DNA of 64,000 nucleotides from Kordiimonadales bacterium IMCC3096 (GTDB lineage Bacteria > Pseudomonadota > Alphaproteobacteria > Minwuiales > Minwuiaceae): positions 342,001-406,000 of the forward strand of contig CP018227.1 of assembly GCA_016865035.1 (NCBI GenBank), given 5' to 3'. Under the pieces are notes generated by a model. It worked only from the letters and a program-made list of their open reading frames with translations. It ran no database searches and was not told the origin of the DNA. Each line of letters begins with the position of its first letter. The first letter of the stretch is position 1. Positions 33,801 to 41,406 of this stretch are shown in pieces. A program made the translations under genes and the position numbers.

Positions 33801-34535
33801 CAGCGGCTCGTTCGCGCCACGCAGGGCGGAGAAGTTGGTGCCGGTGCCGGAGCCATACTTGAACAGCCGCGCCTCACGCACCCACAGGTCCATGATCCCG
33901 CCCTCGTTCACCAGGTCATCGCTGACGGACTGGATGAAGCAGGCATGGGGCTGCGGATGTTCGTAGGCAGTCTGCGACTCGGTCAGCTCGCCGGTACGGA
34001 AATCGACATAGTAGTGGCCCTGCGCCGGGCCATCGATGCCATAGGCCCAGTGCAGGCCGGTGTTGAACCACTGCGGGGAGTTCGGGGCCGCCATCTGCTT
34101 CGCGAGCATGTAGCGCATCTCGTCGTAATAGGCGCGGGCGTCCTTTTCCGCATCGAAGTAGCCGCCCTTCCAGCCCCAGTAGGTCCAGGTGCCGGCGAGC
34201 CGGTCGAAAACCTGCCGTGCATCACTTTCGCCGGTGACACGCTCCGACTTCGGCAGTTCGGCCAGCGCCTCCTCATCGGGGACACGGCGCTGCAGCCAGA
34301 CGGGCACATCATCCTCCGCATGCGGCTTCAGTCGCGCGGGGACGCCAGCCTTGCGGAAGTACTTCTGCGCCAGCACGTCAGACGCCACCTGGCTCCATGC
34401 CTTCGGCACATTCATGCGGTCCAGACGGAAGACGACCGAGCCGTCCGGATTCCGGATCTCGCTGGTCGTCGTCCGGAACTCGATGGCGTCGTAGGCATCC
34501 GCCCCGTCCTTCGTGAAACGCCGCTCAATGCGCAT
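30825..34535 (-). CDS. nrdJ: Vitamin B12-dependent ribonucleotide reductase (class II)
   Basis: 1236 residues from an ATG with AGGGGAAG upstream, the usual size of alphaproteobacterial NrdJ. The active-site finger loop N-P-C-S-E is near residue 475, with the radical Cys flanked by the Asn and Glu required for chemistry. [18 protein letters not shown] and [11 protein letters not shown] are also typical. The C terminus has paired C-x-x-C motifs (S-C-D-D-C and C-M-K-C-D-T-C), the redox shuttle and probable zinc ribbon. It makes deoxyribonucleotides using adenosylcobalamin and needs no O2. NrdR-like boxes overlap its promoter. Confidence 0.97.
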   Translation of the reverse strand: MRIERRFTKDGADAYDAIEFRTTTSEIRNPDGSVVFRLDRMNVPKAWSQVASDVLAQKYFRKAGVPARLKPHAEDDVPVWLQRRVPDEEALAELPKSERVTGESDARQVFDRLAGTWTYWGWKGGYFDAEKDARAYYDEMRYMLAKQMAAPNSPQWFNTGLHWAYGIDGPAQGHYYVDFRTGELTESQTAYEHPQPHACFIQSVSDDLVNEGGIMDLWVREARLFKYGSGTGTNFSALRGANEPLSGGGRSSGLMSFLKIGDRAAGAIKSGGTTRRAAKMVTIDLDHPDIEEYIMWKVVEEQKVAALVSGSTLANRHLNAIIGACWVDTFAPDDDRRLDPKENSALKTEIIAARKAVIPENYIQRVIQFAGQGYRHIDIPVYDKDWDSDAYLTVSGQNSNNSVRVPNAFLDAVERGGDWELKFRTDEKSGKRVNAAELWEKVCYAAWASADPGVQFDTTINDWHTCPEDGRINASNPCSEYMFLDDTACNLASLNLMTFRKADASFDIEAFEHAVRLWTVTLEVSVMMAQFPSKEIAELSYRFRTLGLGFANIGGLLMAQGLGYDSDEGRALCGAITSLMTGVSYATSAEMAGELGAFPGYAKNAKHMLRVIRNHARAAEGKQDGYEELSIKPVPLDVRSCPDQALVKAGQRSWQRALDLGENHGFRNAQASVIAPTGTIGLVMDCDTTGIEPDFAIVKFKKLAGGGYFKIINRTVPEALTKLGYTDSQRDAIINYAVGHATLDGAPFINTETLKARGFSDFQLEQLEDGIKSAFDIRFAFNRYTLGEDFCLRVLGFEPEQLDDLNFDMLAGMGFSKSEIEAANTYVCGAMTVEGAPHLKDEHLIVFDCANPCGRIGKRYLSAESHIRMLAASQPFISGAISKTINMPNSAKVADCEQAYMLSWRLGLKANALYRDGSKLSQPLNAVALDEEGETLEEAVAEASLTEKAQIVAERIIEKIVVRERDRLPSRRKGYTQKALVGGHKVYLRTGEFDDGRIGEIFIDMHKEGAAFRSLMNNFAIAISIGLQYGVPLEEYVEAFTFTRFEPNGIVQGNDAIKNATSILDYIFRELAVSYLGRNDLAHVEPSDLRADAIGDGADEGNLPDLTKGEEEVRAADAALTHAMGLASTGYVRSNLYVLNPEKRQAAAQTLEETATVMRSAGGTSGGATVSQTVAYSETKTVSASSGAGNGRAKQVAEARMKGYEGDSCDDCGNFTLVRNGTCMKCDTCGATTGCS

Positions 34536-34905
34536 TGGTCTTCCCCTCTGTTCCCGCAAACCGGAACACTCTCTCCGATTCGCGGGTTGGCGCGTAGCCG
34601 TGTTTTTGAATCATGTACTATCTGTTGCGCCGCAGCCCTGTCCGCGCCCGCAACAACCACAACATATTGCGTTCCATGGCCCATTCCCGTCAATCGGAAA
34701 TCACAATATCTGGTGCCTTTGGGCAGGCCGAAATCTACATGCAGGGGGCGTCAGGTGGCGCGAACGGCGGGTTTCCGGGCTTGGCATATTCCGGCAACAA
34801 TCTTCGCACACCACATATGGCGTCACGTGGTACCAGCAGGACACAGTCACCGAAGGAGATCAGCCGCACAGCCCGGCCCCTCACCCAGCATGGAAGGCCC
34901 AGCAA
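34536..34905. other. 370-bp divergent intergenic region nrdJ / GNAT
   Basis: No gene is supported in this stretch; an in-frame extension of the acetyltransferase across it has no family similarity. It holds the candidate nrdJ promoter and two NrdR-like boxes near 34657-34716 (listed separately). I found no cobalamin riboswitch in it: the conserved B12-box core and the long base-paired leader are not visible on the minus strand upstream of nrdJ. Confidence 0.6.
34657..34716 (-). promoter_or_regulatory. nrdJ promoter with two NrdR-box-like sites
   Basis: Box 1 (34657-34672) matches the 16-base NrdR consensus ACACwAtATaTwGTGT at 13 positions; box 2 (34701-34716) matches at 12. Centres are 44 bases apart, close to four helical turns. 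On the minus strand TTGACG (34693-34688) is a 5/6 match to the -35 consensus, and a -10-like CAATAT (34669-34664) lies inside box 1. So box 1 covers the -10 and box 2 sits just upstream of the -35, the usual layout for NrdR repression of ribonucleotide reductase genes. NrdR itself is not in the window. Confidence 0.6.
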
Positions 34906-35778
34906 GTGTCCCCAGTATTCGCAACCGCCGCGGATCAGCGGCCGGAGGATCTGCATCGGGCCATGCTGGCCGCCTTCGCCGACTATCCGGTCCCCATGAA
35001 GTCCGATCTGGACGGGTTCATGAACATGCTTGACCAGCGATCATTCGACCCCGACCTGTCGCGGGTCGTGCTTGCCGGAGACAAGGTCGCCGCCTTCTGG
35101 TTCGTCGGACGTCGCGACAGGTCGGCTTACCCGATCACCAGCGGCTGCACCCCGGAACACCGGCGTCGGGGCCTGTCGCGCATGCTGGGTGCACGCTGCA
35201 TTGCCGCGATCACCGAAGCCGGCATGACCAGCATGCAGCTCGAGGTGATCAGCGACAACGCGCCCGCACTGTCCCTTTACCGGTCTCTTGGCTTCACCGA
35301 ACGAAGGCGGCTCGGCTGTTTCACCCTGGTCCCCCCTGACGACACCGACGAGGATCCGGCACCAGCCACCGTTGCCGTCGACCGGTCATGGCAGGATGTG
35401 ATGCTGTCAGCCAGACAGGTGCGGGACTGGGAGCCGAGTTGGCAGCACGACGATGAATCCATCCTTGCCGCAGGTGATTCAGCCGTTTGCGCCACACATC
35501 ATGAGCAGGGAGAGCTGTCAGGCTACGCCGTGCTGTTGCGCACACCGGGCGTCATTGCACAGGTCGCGGTGCATCCGGCGTGCCGACGGAACGGCCTGGG
35601 AAAGGCACTGGTTCAGAGCCTGCAAAAATGTGTAACGGGGCGCCCGCTGCGGATCCTGAACGCCGATGCATCGGACAGCGCGTTTACCCGGTTCGTGGCC
35701 CACATGGGCGGAACGCACTTCCTCGACCAGCTCGAGATGGTGAGGGAATTGGATCAGAAAAACACGACAATGCTATGA
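34906..35778 (+). CDS. GNAT family N-acetyltransferase with two acetyltransferase domains
   Basis: 290 residues from a GTG with GGAAGG 8 bases upstream; the frame is open further upstream but without similarity. First GNAT domain (about 1-145): the acetyl-CoA loop T-P-E-H-R-R-R-G-L-S-R-M-L-G and the later A-L-S-L-Y-R-S-L-G-F-T. A shorter second domain (about 160-285) has V-A-V-H-P-A-C-R-R-N-G-L-G-K-A-L and the same order of strands. The substrate is unknown; duplicated GNAT proteins of this kind often have one degenerate half. Confidence 0.8.
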   Translation: MSPVFATAADQRPEDLHRAMLAAFADYPVPMKSDLDGFMNMLDQRSFDPDLSRVVLAGDKVAAFWFVGRRDRSAYPITSGCTPEHRRRGLSRMLGARCIAAITEAGMTSMQLEVISDNAPALSLYRSLGFTERRRLGCFTLVPPDDTDEDPAPATVAVDRSWQDVMLSARQVRDWEPSWQHDDESILAAGDSAVCATHHEQGELSGYAVLLRTPGVIAQVAVHPACRRNGLGKALVQSLQKCVTGRPLRILNADASDSAFTRFVAHMGGTHFLDQLEMVRELDQKNTTML

Positions 35779-35800
35779 AATATCGAAGGAAATTTCCCTC

Positions 35801-35887
35801 TGGTGCCCCAGGCCCGACTCGAACGGGCACTCCGTTACCGGAAGCAGATTTTGAGTCTACCGCGTCTACCGATTCCGCCACTGGGGC
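35801..35887 (-). tRNA. tRNA-Leu (anticodon CAA)
   Basis: 87 bases on the minus strand including the encoded CCA end. The acceptor arms GCCCCAG and CTGGGGC pair, with A as discriminator. The D arm has G-G-T-A-G-A, and the anticodon arm GTAGA-CTCAAAA-TCTGC places CAA at 34-36. A long variable arm (T-T-C-C-G-G-T-A-A-C-G-G-A-G) as in class II tRNAs and a T arm with G-T-T-C-G-A-G-T-C confirm leucine. It reads UUG codons. Confidence 0.97.
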
Positions 35888-35906
35888 ATTTCCAGAAGGC
35901 TGGCGG

Positions 35907-35934
35907 ATCATAGATGCCGCGCCACTTTGATCAA
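35907..35934 (-). promoter_or_regulatory. tRNA-Leu promoter
   Basis: On the minus strand TTGATC (35934-35929), a 16-base spacer and TATGAT (35912-35907) are good -35 and -10 elements. The -10 ends 20 bases before the mature tRNA 5' end, leaving a short leader for RNase P to remove. Confidence 0.65.
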
Positions 35935-35972
35935 GTGACATCGGAGCGGGAGTATCGGTGGTCGCTATAGGC

Positions 35973-36001
35973 TTGCGGGCACGACGCACCTTCGTTATAC
36001 A
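35973..36001 (+). promoter_or_regulatory. rpmE promoter
   Basis: TTGCGG (35973-35978), a 17-base spacer and TATACA (35996-36001) fit a sigma70-type promoter; transcription would begin near 36008, about 70 bases before the rpmE start. In this leader GTCTG (36030-36034) pairs with CAGAC (36057-36061) around a GC-rich inner stem just before the ribosome site, a possible site of autogenous control. Confidence 0.55.
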
Positions 36002-36076
36002 GCTGCCTTCCTGAGACATTCACGGGCCAGTCTGCGCGCTTGCGCGGTGCGGCCCCCAGACGAGCGGACGAGAGCC

Positions 36077-36298
36077 ATGAAAGCGGACATTCATCCCGAC
36101 TATCACGAGATCACGGTGCAGCTGCCCAGTGGCGATACCTACCAGACGCGCTCTACCTGGGGCAGCGCCGGTGACACGCTGGTGCTGGACATCGATCCGT
36201 CCACCCATGCCGCCTGGACCGGCGGCACGCAGCGTCTGATGGACAAGGGCCAGGTCGCCAAGTTCCGCAGCAAGTATGCGGGCTTCGGACTGAAGTGA
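36077..36298 (+). CDS. rpmE: 50S ribosomal protein L31
   Basis: 73 residues starting [20 protein letters not shown], with T-R-S-T-W-G and the late H-A-A-W-T-G-G typical of L31. It lacks the C-x-x-C zinc motif, so it is the zinc-independent (C-minus) type, as usual in Alphaproteobacteria. L31 sits at the subunit interface (bridge B1b). The internal ATG is chosen over one ten codons upstream because it begins the conserved protein and has G-A-G-A-G before it. Followed by a strong terminator, so monocistronic. Confidence 0.96.
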   Translation: MKADIHPDYHEITVQLPSGDTYQTRSTWGSAGDTLVLDIDPSTHAAWTGGTQRLMDKGQVAKFRSKYAGFGLK

Positions 36299-36339
36299 TC
36301 TGCCCGGCGGGTTCGACCCGCCGCATGCCGGATACAAGG

Positions 36340-36376
36340 ATGCCTCTGCCGCCCTGCGCGGCGGGGGCATTTTTTT
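36340..36376 (+). terminator. Intrinsic terminator after rpmE
   Basis: A 13-bp stem with two G-T pairs (arms 36340-36352 and 36358-36370), a five-base loop and seven T (36370-36376). It lies about 40 bases after the L31 stop and fits the standard intrinsic terminator. Confidence 0.9.
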
Positions 36377-36389
36377 GGCCATCCTCCCC

Positions 36390-36420
36390 CTTGAACCAGC
36401 CTTGTGGGCACCAAGATATG
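36390..36420 (+). promoter_or_regulatory. Candidate RpoH (sigma32) promoter of the small heat-shock gene
   Basis: CTTGAA (36390-36395) is a perfect heat-shock -35. The downstream C-C-A-A-G-A-T-A-T-G-G (36411-36421) is only a partial match to the C-C-C-C-A-T-A-T type -10 at a suitable distance. Transcription from here would give a leader of about 90 bases ending in the hairpin at 36494-36516. Confidence 0.45.
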
Positions 36421-36493
36421 GACTCGGTCGTCGCCGCCTGGCGGGGCGATCGTGATCGGAAATCGCGTTTGCCCATCCGGGACTCGCGAGACT

Positions 36494-36516
36494 CACATTG
36501 CTTCAAGGAGGATGTG
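36494..36516 (+). promoter_or_regulatory. ROSE-like RNA thermometer hairpin over the ribosome-binding site
   Basis: CACAT (36494-36498) pairs with ATGTG (36512-36516). Inside it T-G-C-T (36499-36502) faces A-G-G-A (36506-36509) with the G-G opposition that is the hallmark of ROSE elements, a three-base loop T-C-A, and two extra G on the 3' side. The AAGGAGG ribosome site is therefore in the stem, two bases from the ATG region. ROSE elements are known to control small heat-shock genes in Alphaproteobacteria. The loop is very short, so the fold needs testing. Confidence 0.5.
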
Positions 36517-36518
36517 CC

Positions 36519-36971
36519 ATGCGTACGTTTGATCTCTCACCCCTGCTTCGCAACACGGTTGGCTTCGACCGTTTCGACCGGCTCTTCGACACGGCCTTCA
36601 ACGCCGCCGACAGCCAGTCCTTCCCCGCATACGACATCGTGCGCCACGCGGAGGACAAGTACCGCATCAGCCTGGCGGTGGCCGGCTACGGCGAGAACGA
36701 GCTCGAAATCAATCAGGAAGGCCGCAGCCTGACCATCTCCGGCAAGGCCGAGGAAGTCGCTGCCGATGAAGGCACCGCGTTCCTGCACCGCGGCATTGCC
36801 CGTCGCGCCTTCACCCGCCGCTTCCATCTGGCGGACACCGTGAAGGTGGTCGGCGCCGACCTGGTGAACGGTCTGCTGCACATCGAGCTGGTGAACGAGA
36901 TCCCGGAGGCCGAGAAGCCCCGCGAGATCGCCATCGGTTCCGGCCAGAAGCAGCTTTCCCAGGCCGCCTGA
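36519..36971 (+). CDS. Small heat-shock protein, Hsp20/IbpA family
   Basis: 150 residues; AAGGAGG lies 8 bases upstream of the ATG. The N terminus F-D-L-S-P-L-L-R-N-T-V-G-F-D-R-F matches IbpA-type proteins; the alpha-crystallin domain (about 35-125) has P-A-Y-D-I-V-R, E-L-E-I-N-Q-E-G-R-S-L-T-I-S-G and L-V-N-G-L-L-H-I-E-L, and ends in an I-A-I-G-like anchor (R-E-I-A-I). It holds unfolded proteins as large oligomers in the cytoplasm. Heat control is suggested by the promoter and leader hairpin. Confidence 0.95.
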   Translation: MRTFDLSPLLRNTVGFDRFDRLFDTAFNAADSQSFPAYDIVRHAEDKYRISLAVAGYGENELEINQEGRSLTISGKAEEVAADEGTAFLHRGIARRAFTRRFHLADTVKVVGADLVNGLLHIELVNEIPEAEKPREIAIGSGQKQLSQAA

Positions 36972-37019
36972 ACCGCAGGTCATCGCTGAGGAAACGGCGA
37001 TAACCAACTGAACAAGAAA

Positions 37020-37052
37020 GAGGCCCGCGTCGGAAACTCCAGCGCGGGCCTC
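37020..37052. terminator. Bidirectional terminator between the Hsp20 and NnrU genes
   Basis: GAGGCCCGCG (37020-37029) pairs perfectly with CGCGGGCCTC (37043-37052) around a 13-base loop. The T-run is poor on the plus side (C-T-C-A-C-T-T-T-C) and better on the minus side (C-T-T-T-C-T-T-G-T-T). It separates two convergent genes. Confidence 0.7.
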
Positions 37053-37081
37053 TCACTTTCCGGATCAGGACAGTGCGTCGC

Positions 37082-37771
37082 TCAGGGCAGCGGATCGACA
37101 CCCATGATGATCGGGTGCAGGTGCAGGAAGCCGATGAAGACGACCACGGCCAGCAGCAGCCGCCACCAGCCGAGCTCCCGGACCACAAGCCGGTTGCGCC
37201 CCTGCAGGATGGCGAGAAACGGGATGATTGAGGTCACGGCGCTGTAGCGGGCCCAGCCTTCGGGGTCGGCCTTGCGCCGCTTTGCATCGATCAGCAACGT
37301 CCCCGCCGCCGCGAGCACCAGAAATCCGCCGAAGAAGATCAGGGCATTGTAGTCCCCGCGCACCAGAATGTGGGCTGTACCCCAGAGCACGACGGAGACC
37401 AGGAACGGATGTCGCGTGATCCGCATGAAACCACGCGCCGGATCATCGTCCGCCGCCACGGACTGGCCGACGGAAGCCGGATTGGGCTGCGTCTGCCCGC
37501 CGATGAACAGGAAGAAACCGAGCAGGATCAGCACTGCGGCCACGTAGTTCATCACATAGGGCAGATACCATAGGTACCCGCTGAACGCCGCGGCGTTGAA
37601 GGCCATCACCACCCAGACGATGCCGGCAAGCGACAGGATGGAATAGAAGGCGAGATAGCCGCCCTGTCCCATGATGGCCACCAGCCGCCCGCGCAGGGCG
37701 CTTGAGGGCACGATGTGGATGATCAGGAAGACGGCCATCGCCAGAATCAGATGGGTCGTGGTTCCGGTCAT
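37082..37771 (-). CDS. NnrU family membrane protein
   Basis: 229 residues with six or seven membrane segments. The NnrU pattern is present: H-I-V-P-S-S-A-L-R-G-R-L near the N terminus and the central G-F-M-R-I-T-R-H-P-F-L-V-S-V-V-L-W-G-T-A-H. NnrU was found next to denitrification genes and is related to isoprenylcysteine-methyltransferase-like membrane proteins; its reaction is unknown. No denitrification genes are near here. The downstream end faces the Hsp20 terminator. Confidence 0.88.
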   Translation of the reverse strand: MTGTTTHLILAMAVFLIIHIVPSSALRGRLVAIMGQGGYLAFYSILSLAGIVWVVMAFNAAAFSGYLWYLPYVMNYVAAVLILLGFFLFIGGQTQPNPASVGQSVAADDDPARGFMRITRHPFLVSVVLWGTAHILVRGDYNALIFFGGFLVLAAAGTLLIDAKRRKADPEGWARYSAVTSIIPFLAILQGRNRLVVRELGWWRLLLAVVVFIGFLHLHPIIMGVDPLP

Positions 37772-37774
37772 GTC

Positions 37775-38068
37775 CTACCCCGCGTCGTTGGCGGCCAGCC
37801 GTGCCTCAGGCAGGTCCGCCGCCGTCTGATATCCGCCCGTGATGCCGGTGAGCCGCCTTCCCTTCTCGGTCAGGCGGCATACGATCCAGTCCGGCTTGAT
37901 GGGATTGTCGAACCAGGGTGCCGCAAGCCCCCGCGCGATGCAGGTGCGCACCACATCGACCGGCACCATCTGCCCGTCCTCGTCGAACAGGGGCAGCTTC
38001 CCGCCGGGCTGGGTCAGCCCACGCGCGAGATACCGCAGTTGCGCCGCAGTCGGCACATTCCTGTCCAT
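37775..38068 (-). CDS. Hypothetical protein upstream of NnrU
   Basis: 97 residues from MDRNVPTAAQLRYLARGLTQ; an ATG ten codons or more upstream has no better ribosome site. Soluble, with a helix-turn pattern (A-A-Q-L-R-Y-L-A-R-G-L) and a C-terminal K-G-R-R-L-T-G-I, which could be a small winged-helix fold, but I recognise no family. It ends four bases before the nnrU start on the same strand, so the two are likely co-transcribed. About 55 bases separate it from the alpha/beta hydrolase stop upstream. Confidence 0.6.
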   Translation of the reverse strand: MDRNVPTAAQLRYLARGLTQPGGKLPLFDEDGQMVPVDVVRTCIARGLAAPWFDNPIKPDWIVCRLTEKGRRLTGITGGYQTAADLPEARLAANDAG

Positions 38069-38123
38069 GATGATCGTTCTTGAAGAATCCCCGGCCATCA
38101 CGGGAGGATAATCGAGAACGCGA

Positions 38124-38939
38124 TCATTCTGGATCACTTTCGTCGGAAATTCCGGCGACAAATGCGCCGATGGCATTCAGCGTGGCCTGCGGCTGGTCCT
38201 GATGCGGTGCGTGGCCGCAATCGGTCAGCATCAGCGCCTCCGCCCTGCCCCCGATACCGGCACCGGAACCGACACCGGCGACGATCCCCTCGACCTGGGC
38301 CGCCGTGCCATAGGCGTCCGTCTCCCCCTGCATCACCAGACAGGGCACACGGATCGTCGGCAGGAATTCTTCCAGATTCCAGTGCAGGAATTCGGGATTG
38401 AGCCAGGAATCCGCCCATCCACGGAAGGCACAGTCCACATTCGTACCGTGGTAACGCTCCAGCGCCTGCCGCAGGCGTCCGGTTGCAAAGGCCTCACTTG
38501 CGGCGGCGATGGAACGGACGCTCACATCCTCGATGAAGATATGCGCCGCCATCGTGACCACGCCGCGCAGGCCCGGTGCGGCGGAGGCCCCGGCGTTGAT
38601 CAGCGCAATGGAGCCACCGTCCGAATGGCCGATCAGGACATGGTCCCCGATGTCCAGGTGCCGCAGCAGTTCCGGCAGCACCGTGCGGGCATCGTCGTGC
38701 ATGTAGCTGATCGGACGCGGCAAGGCGCAGGGTGCCGAACGGCCATAGCCGTAGCGGCTGTAGGCGAGCACACCACAGCCCGTGCGCGCCGCCAGTTCGT
38801 CGGGGAAGGCTCGCCAGAGGTCGACGCAGCCCAGCCCCTCATGCAGCAGCACCAGGGTCGGGGTCCGATCCCGGTGGCCGAACCAGCGATACTCGATCCT
38901 GCCCTGGCTCAACTGTGCATAGGATGGTGCATCCGTCAT
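38124..38939 (-). CDS. Alpha/beta-fold hydrolase
   Basis: 271 residues (the ATG three codons earlier is possible). Oxyanion H-E-G-L-G in L-V-L-L-H-E-G-L-G-C-V-D-L-W; nucleophile elbow G-H-S-D-G-G (Ser about 105); acid in M-Q-G-E-T-D-A-Y-G; catalytic His in D-C-G-H-A-P-H-Q-D. The gene product is cytoplasmic, without a signal. Substrate not predictable; relatives include haloalkane-dehalogenase-like and esterase-like enzymes. Confidence 0.85.
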   Translation of the reverse strand: MTDAPSYAQLSQGRIEYRWFGHRDRTPTLVLLHEGLGCVDLWRAFPDELAARTGCGVLAYSRYGYGRSAPCALPRPISYMHDDARTVLPELLRHLDIGDHVLIGHSDGGSIALINAGASAAPGLRGVVTMAAHIFIEDVSVRSIAAASEAFATGRLRQALERYHGTNVDCAFRGWADSWLNPEFLHWNLEEFLPTIRVPCLVMQGETDAYGTAAQVEGIVAGVGSGAGIGGRAEALMLTDCGHAPHQDQPQATLNAIGAFVAGISDESDPE

Positions 38940-38954
38940 GGTCAGCACCGCCCG

Positions 38955-39431
38955 TCAGGCGGCAACGTCCGTGTCGTCGATCAGGCGGATCCATTCCTGG
39001 ATCCACACCACCCCCGCTTCCTCCGGCAATTCCGCACCATTGGCATTGTGCTGTGACCGTTCACCGATGATACGGGCACCGCACCGGGTCAGCAGATCCT
39101 CGAACAGCTTGCCACCGAAATTGTAGGTCTCGCCGTAGGTGGAATCGCCCAGACCGAAGACGCCGAACCGCACACCCGACAGGTCAGGCGCTGATTCATC
39201 GATGGCTTCGTAGAAATCCAGCGCATTGTCCGGCACCTCGCCCTGTCCGTAGGTGGAGGTGACGATCAGGAACACACCGTCCCGATCGAACACGCTGGCG
39301 TCCAGATCATCCATCAGCATCATCTCGACAGGATGATCACTGACCTCCTCGATCTTTGCCTGCATGTCCTCGGCGACCATCTCGGCTGTACCGGTCATCG
39401 ATCCGACAAGAATATTGATCGATGCGGACAT
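38955..39431 (-). CDS. Flavodoxin domain protein (MioC / sulfite reductase flavoprotein-like)
   Basis: 158 residues from an ATG with GGGGAAG upstream. FMN phosphate loop G-S-M-T-G-T-A-E-M-V-A (about 10-20), then T-S-T-Y-G-Q-G-E-V-P-D-N-A and the third FMN loop F-G-L-G-D-S-T-Y-G-E-T-Y. It is a single-domain flavodoxin of the CysJ/MioC type carrying one FMN for single-electron transfer; its partner is unknown. 15 bases upstream of the hydrolase gene on the same strand. Confidence 0.88.
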   Translation of the reverse strand: MSASINILVGSMTGTAEMVAEDMQAKIEEVSDHPVEMMLMDDLDASVFDRDGVFLIVTSTYGQGEVPDNALDFYEAIDESAPDLSGVRFGVFGLGDSTYGETYNFGGKLFEDLLTRCGARIIGERSQHNANGAELPEEAGVVWIQEWIRLIDDTDVAA

Positions 39432-39760
39432 GGCTTCCCCTCGTTTGACCGACAGCACGCTGAAAGCGGATCGTATAGACCAAACAGGGAGGCTGATCCA
39501 GCCCCCGGCCATGGCCGAAGCGGCGGGAACGCCGCCTCTTCAGGCCCCGCAGCCGGGGCCCCTGACGCAACCGGAACAAGGATCGAAAAGGGATGAAATT
39601 CGCTTCTCCGGCGACTCTAAAGCCTTCATTAACAAAATTGGCCCATTCCTTGCTGCACGGATTGCAACACCCCGCCTGGCGGGGACTTGTGTTGGCCGGG
39701 GGTCAGCGAGACATGGGGCGATAGAATCCCCTAGCGTAAACGAACCGAGGAGTAGACCAG
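39432..39760. other. 329-bp divergent intergenic region, flavodoxin / Sel1-like gene
   Basis: No gene is supported. The only clear structure is CCCCGC-CTG-GCGGGG (39670-39684), a short GC-rich hairpin upstream of the Sel1-like gene. I could not find a convincing -35/-10 pair on either strand. Confidence 0.5.
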
Positions 39761-40255
39761 ATGTTCCGCAAGATTGCTTTTGGCGCGACCTTCGCGACCG
39801 CACTGATGATGGGCAGCATGGCCCATGCCGGCTATGACGAAGGCGAGGCACTCTACGAACAGGGCAAGTTCAACGAGGCGCTGCAGGAATTCGTGAAGGC
39901 TGGCGGCAATGGCGATGTGGAGGCTGTCTATCGTGCCGCCCTGATGTTCGAAGCCGGGGAAGGCACTGCCAAGGAAGACGCGCAGGCCATGGCCAAGGCC
40001 GCTGACTGGTTCCAGACCGCTGCACGCGCGGGCCACAAGGGTGCCATGAAGAAGCTGGCAAAGATGTTCGCCGACGGTCGCGGCAAGCCGCAGGACCCGG
40101 TGCAGGCCTGGGCGATCCTCCAGATTGCGGCCGACCGTGGTGACAAGGAAGCTGCCGCGCAGCGTGACGCCCTGGCCGAAACCATGCGCCCGGGCCAGCT
40201 GCAGGCCGGCAAGCGTCGCCTGGAGAAGATTGTCGACGCCTACGAGGGCTCCTGA
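39761..40255 (+). CDS. Secreted Sel1/TPR-repeat protein
   Basis: 164 residues. Signal peptide about 1-23 (M-A-H-A then G-Y-D-E). Helical repeats of the Sel1/TPR kind follow: E-A-L-Y-E-Q-G-K-F-N-E-A-L-Q-E-F, A-A-D-W-F-Q-T-A-A-R-A-G-H-K-G-A-M-K-K-L-A and V-Q-A-W-A-I-L-Q-I-A-A-D-R-G-D. GAGGAG upstream. Such proteins are periplasmic adaptors for protein contacts; no specific partner is apparent. Followed by a terminator. Confidence 0.85.
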   Translation: MFRKIAFGATFATALMMGSMAHAGYDEGEALYEQGKFNEALQEFVKAGGNGDVEAVYRAALMFEAGEGTAKEDAQAMAKAADWFQTAARAGHKGAMKKLAKMFADGRGKPQDPVQAWAILQIAADRGDKEAAAQRDALAETMRPGQLQAGKRRLEKIVDAYEGS

Positions 40256-40574
40256 CGCCCCTACGCCACTCGGCGGCCAACTGCAATTTGCAACTGGCAA
40301 CCGACTGACCGTCTGGTTTTGAAACGTTTTCGGGAAAACCCGGCATGTCCTCATGGATATGTCGGGTTTTCTTGTTTCGGTCAGGCGCGTTTCTCTGGGA
40401 CCAGTGCGATAATACAACAAGCTGCCATTGCAACGGCGCGCAACAGGCGAGATCGGGGTGGATGAAGCCGCCCTGTCCATCCGTCCCGCCGCTGATTGGA
40501 GCCATGCAACCCGATGGGGTGGAACCGGACCGATTCAGGCCTAAACTCGGGCGACACATCAGGGGGAGGATGCG
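40256..40574. other. 319-bp region between Sel1-like gene and SDR gene
   Basis: No gene is supported. It contains the terminator of the Sel1-like gene (40334-40371). A short inverted repeat C-A-A-C-T-G-C-A-A-T-T-T-G-C-A-A-C-T-G lies at about 40279. The SDR gene's promoter is not clear in the last 200 bases. Confidence 0.5.
40334..40371 (+). terminator. Intrinsic terminator after the Sel1-like gene
   Basis: GAAAACCCGGCAT (40334-40346) pairs with ATGTCGGGTTTTC (40359-40371), 13 bp with one G-T pair and a 12-base loop, followed by T-T-G-T-T-T. It lies about 80 bases past the stop. Confidence 0.75.
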
Positions 40575-41354
40575 ATGGGCAAGCGACTTGAAGGACGCCG
40601 GGCGTTGATCACCGGGGCCAGCCGGGGCATCGGGCGCGCCATTGCCGAAGAATATGCGCGCGAAGGTGCCGACCTGTTCCTTGTCGCCACAGGTCTGAAG
40701 CAACTGGAGGCGACGCGGGATGCCGCGCTCCAGCATGGCGGCAAGGTCGAGATACATGCAGCGGATGTCAGCGACAGGGATGCCGTCGAAGGCATGATCG
40801 CCGCCTGCATCGACCGGATCGGCGGCATGGACGTGCTGGTCAACAATGCCGGGATCTACAAGGCGGCCCGCTTCGTCGATTACACGCCCGAGGATTTCGA
40901 CACGGTCATGCAGGTGAATACCTACAGCGTGTTCCATGCGATGCAGTTCGCCCTGCGCCACATGAAGGCCGCGGGCCGGGGAAAGATCGTCAACGTCGCC
41001 TCCACCGCCGGAAAGTGGGAGTCGATGAACCAGGGCATCTACAACACCTCCAAGCATGCCGTTGTCGGCATGACCCGCTGTGCCGCACTGGAACATGCCC
41101 GGGACCACATCACCATCAATGCCATCTGTCCCGGCTTCGTCGAGACGGACATGATCGACCAGTTCTCCGTCCATGCCGAACTGAACGGCATCACGCCGGA
41201 GGCCATGCAGAAGGCGCTGGTGGACCGGGTGCCGATCGGGCGCATGCTGCAACCGGTGGAGATCGCGCATCTGGCAGTCTACCTCGGCTGCAGTGAATCC
41301 GACGGCATGACGGGGCAGACGATCACTATTTCCGGCGGCATGCGGATGGGCTGA
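40575..41354 (+). CDS. Short-chain dehydrogenase/reductase (SDR)
   Basis: 259 residues; GGGGGAGG upstream. Classical SDR motifs: NAD(P)-binding T-G-A-S-R-G-I-G (14-21), N-N-A-G (about 92-95), catalytic Ser in N-V-A-S-T-A, and Y-N-T-S-K (Tyr about 157, Lys 161). The Arg after the nucleotide motif suggests NADP(H). A C-terminal S-G-G-M-R-M-G is typical. Probable oxidoreductase of hydroxyacyl or keto compounds; adjacent to the LLM gene 52 bases downstream. Confidence 0.9.
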   Translation: MGKRLEGRRALITGASRGIGRAIAEEYAREGADLFLVATGLKQLEATRDAALQHGGKVEIHAADVSDRDAVEGMIAACIDRIGGMDVLVNNAGIYKAARFVDYTPEDFDTVMQVNTYSVFHAMQFALRHMKAAGRGKIVNVASTAGKWESMNQGIYNTSKHAVVGMTRCAALEHARDHITINAICPGFVETDMIDQFSVHAELNGITPEAMQKALVDRVPIGRMLQPVEIAHLAVYLGCSESDGMTGQTITISGGMRMG

Positions 41355-41406
41355 CAACAGCCGTGCACGGCCACGGCGGCACAATGAACTCGGGGGAGGA
41401 AGAACA

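Noticed and set aside
34808-34823. Third NrdR-like box
   Set aside because: It matches 12 of 16 positions but is 107 bases from the second box and outside the promoter, so chance is likely.
30741-35033. Very long open frame opposite nrdJ
   Set aside because: It is antisense to nrdJ in high-GC DNA, has no recognisable domain and no ribosome site; a codon-position artefact. The same holds for the long frame opposite the molybdopterin oxidoreductase (2958-5063).
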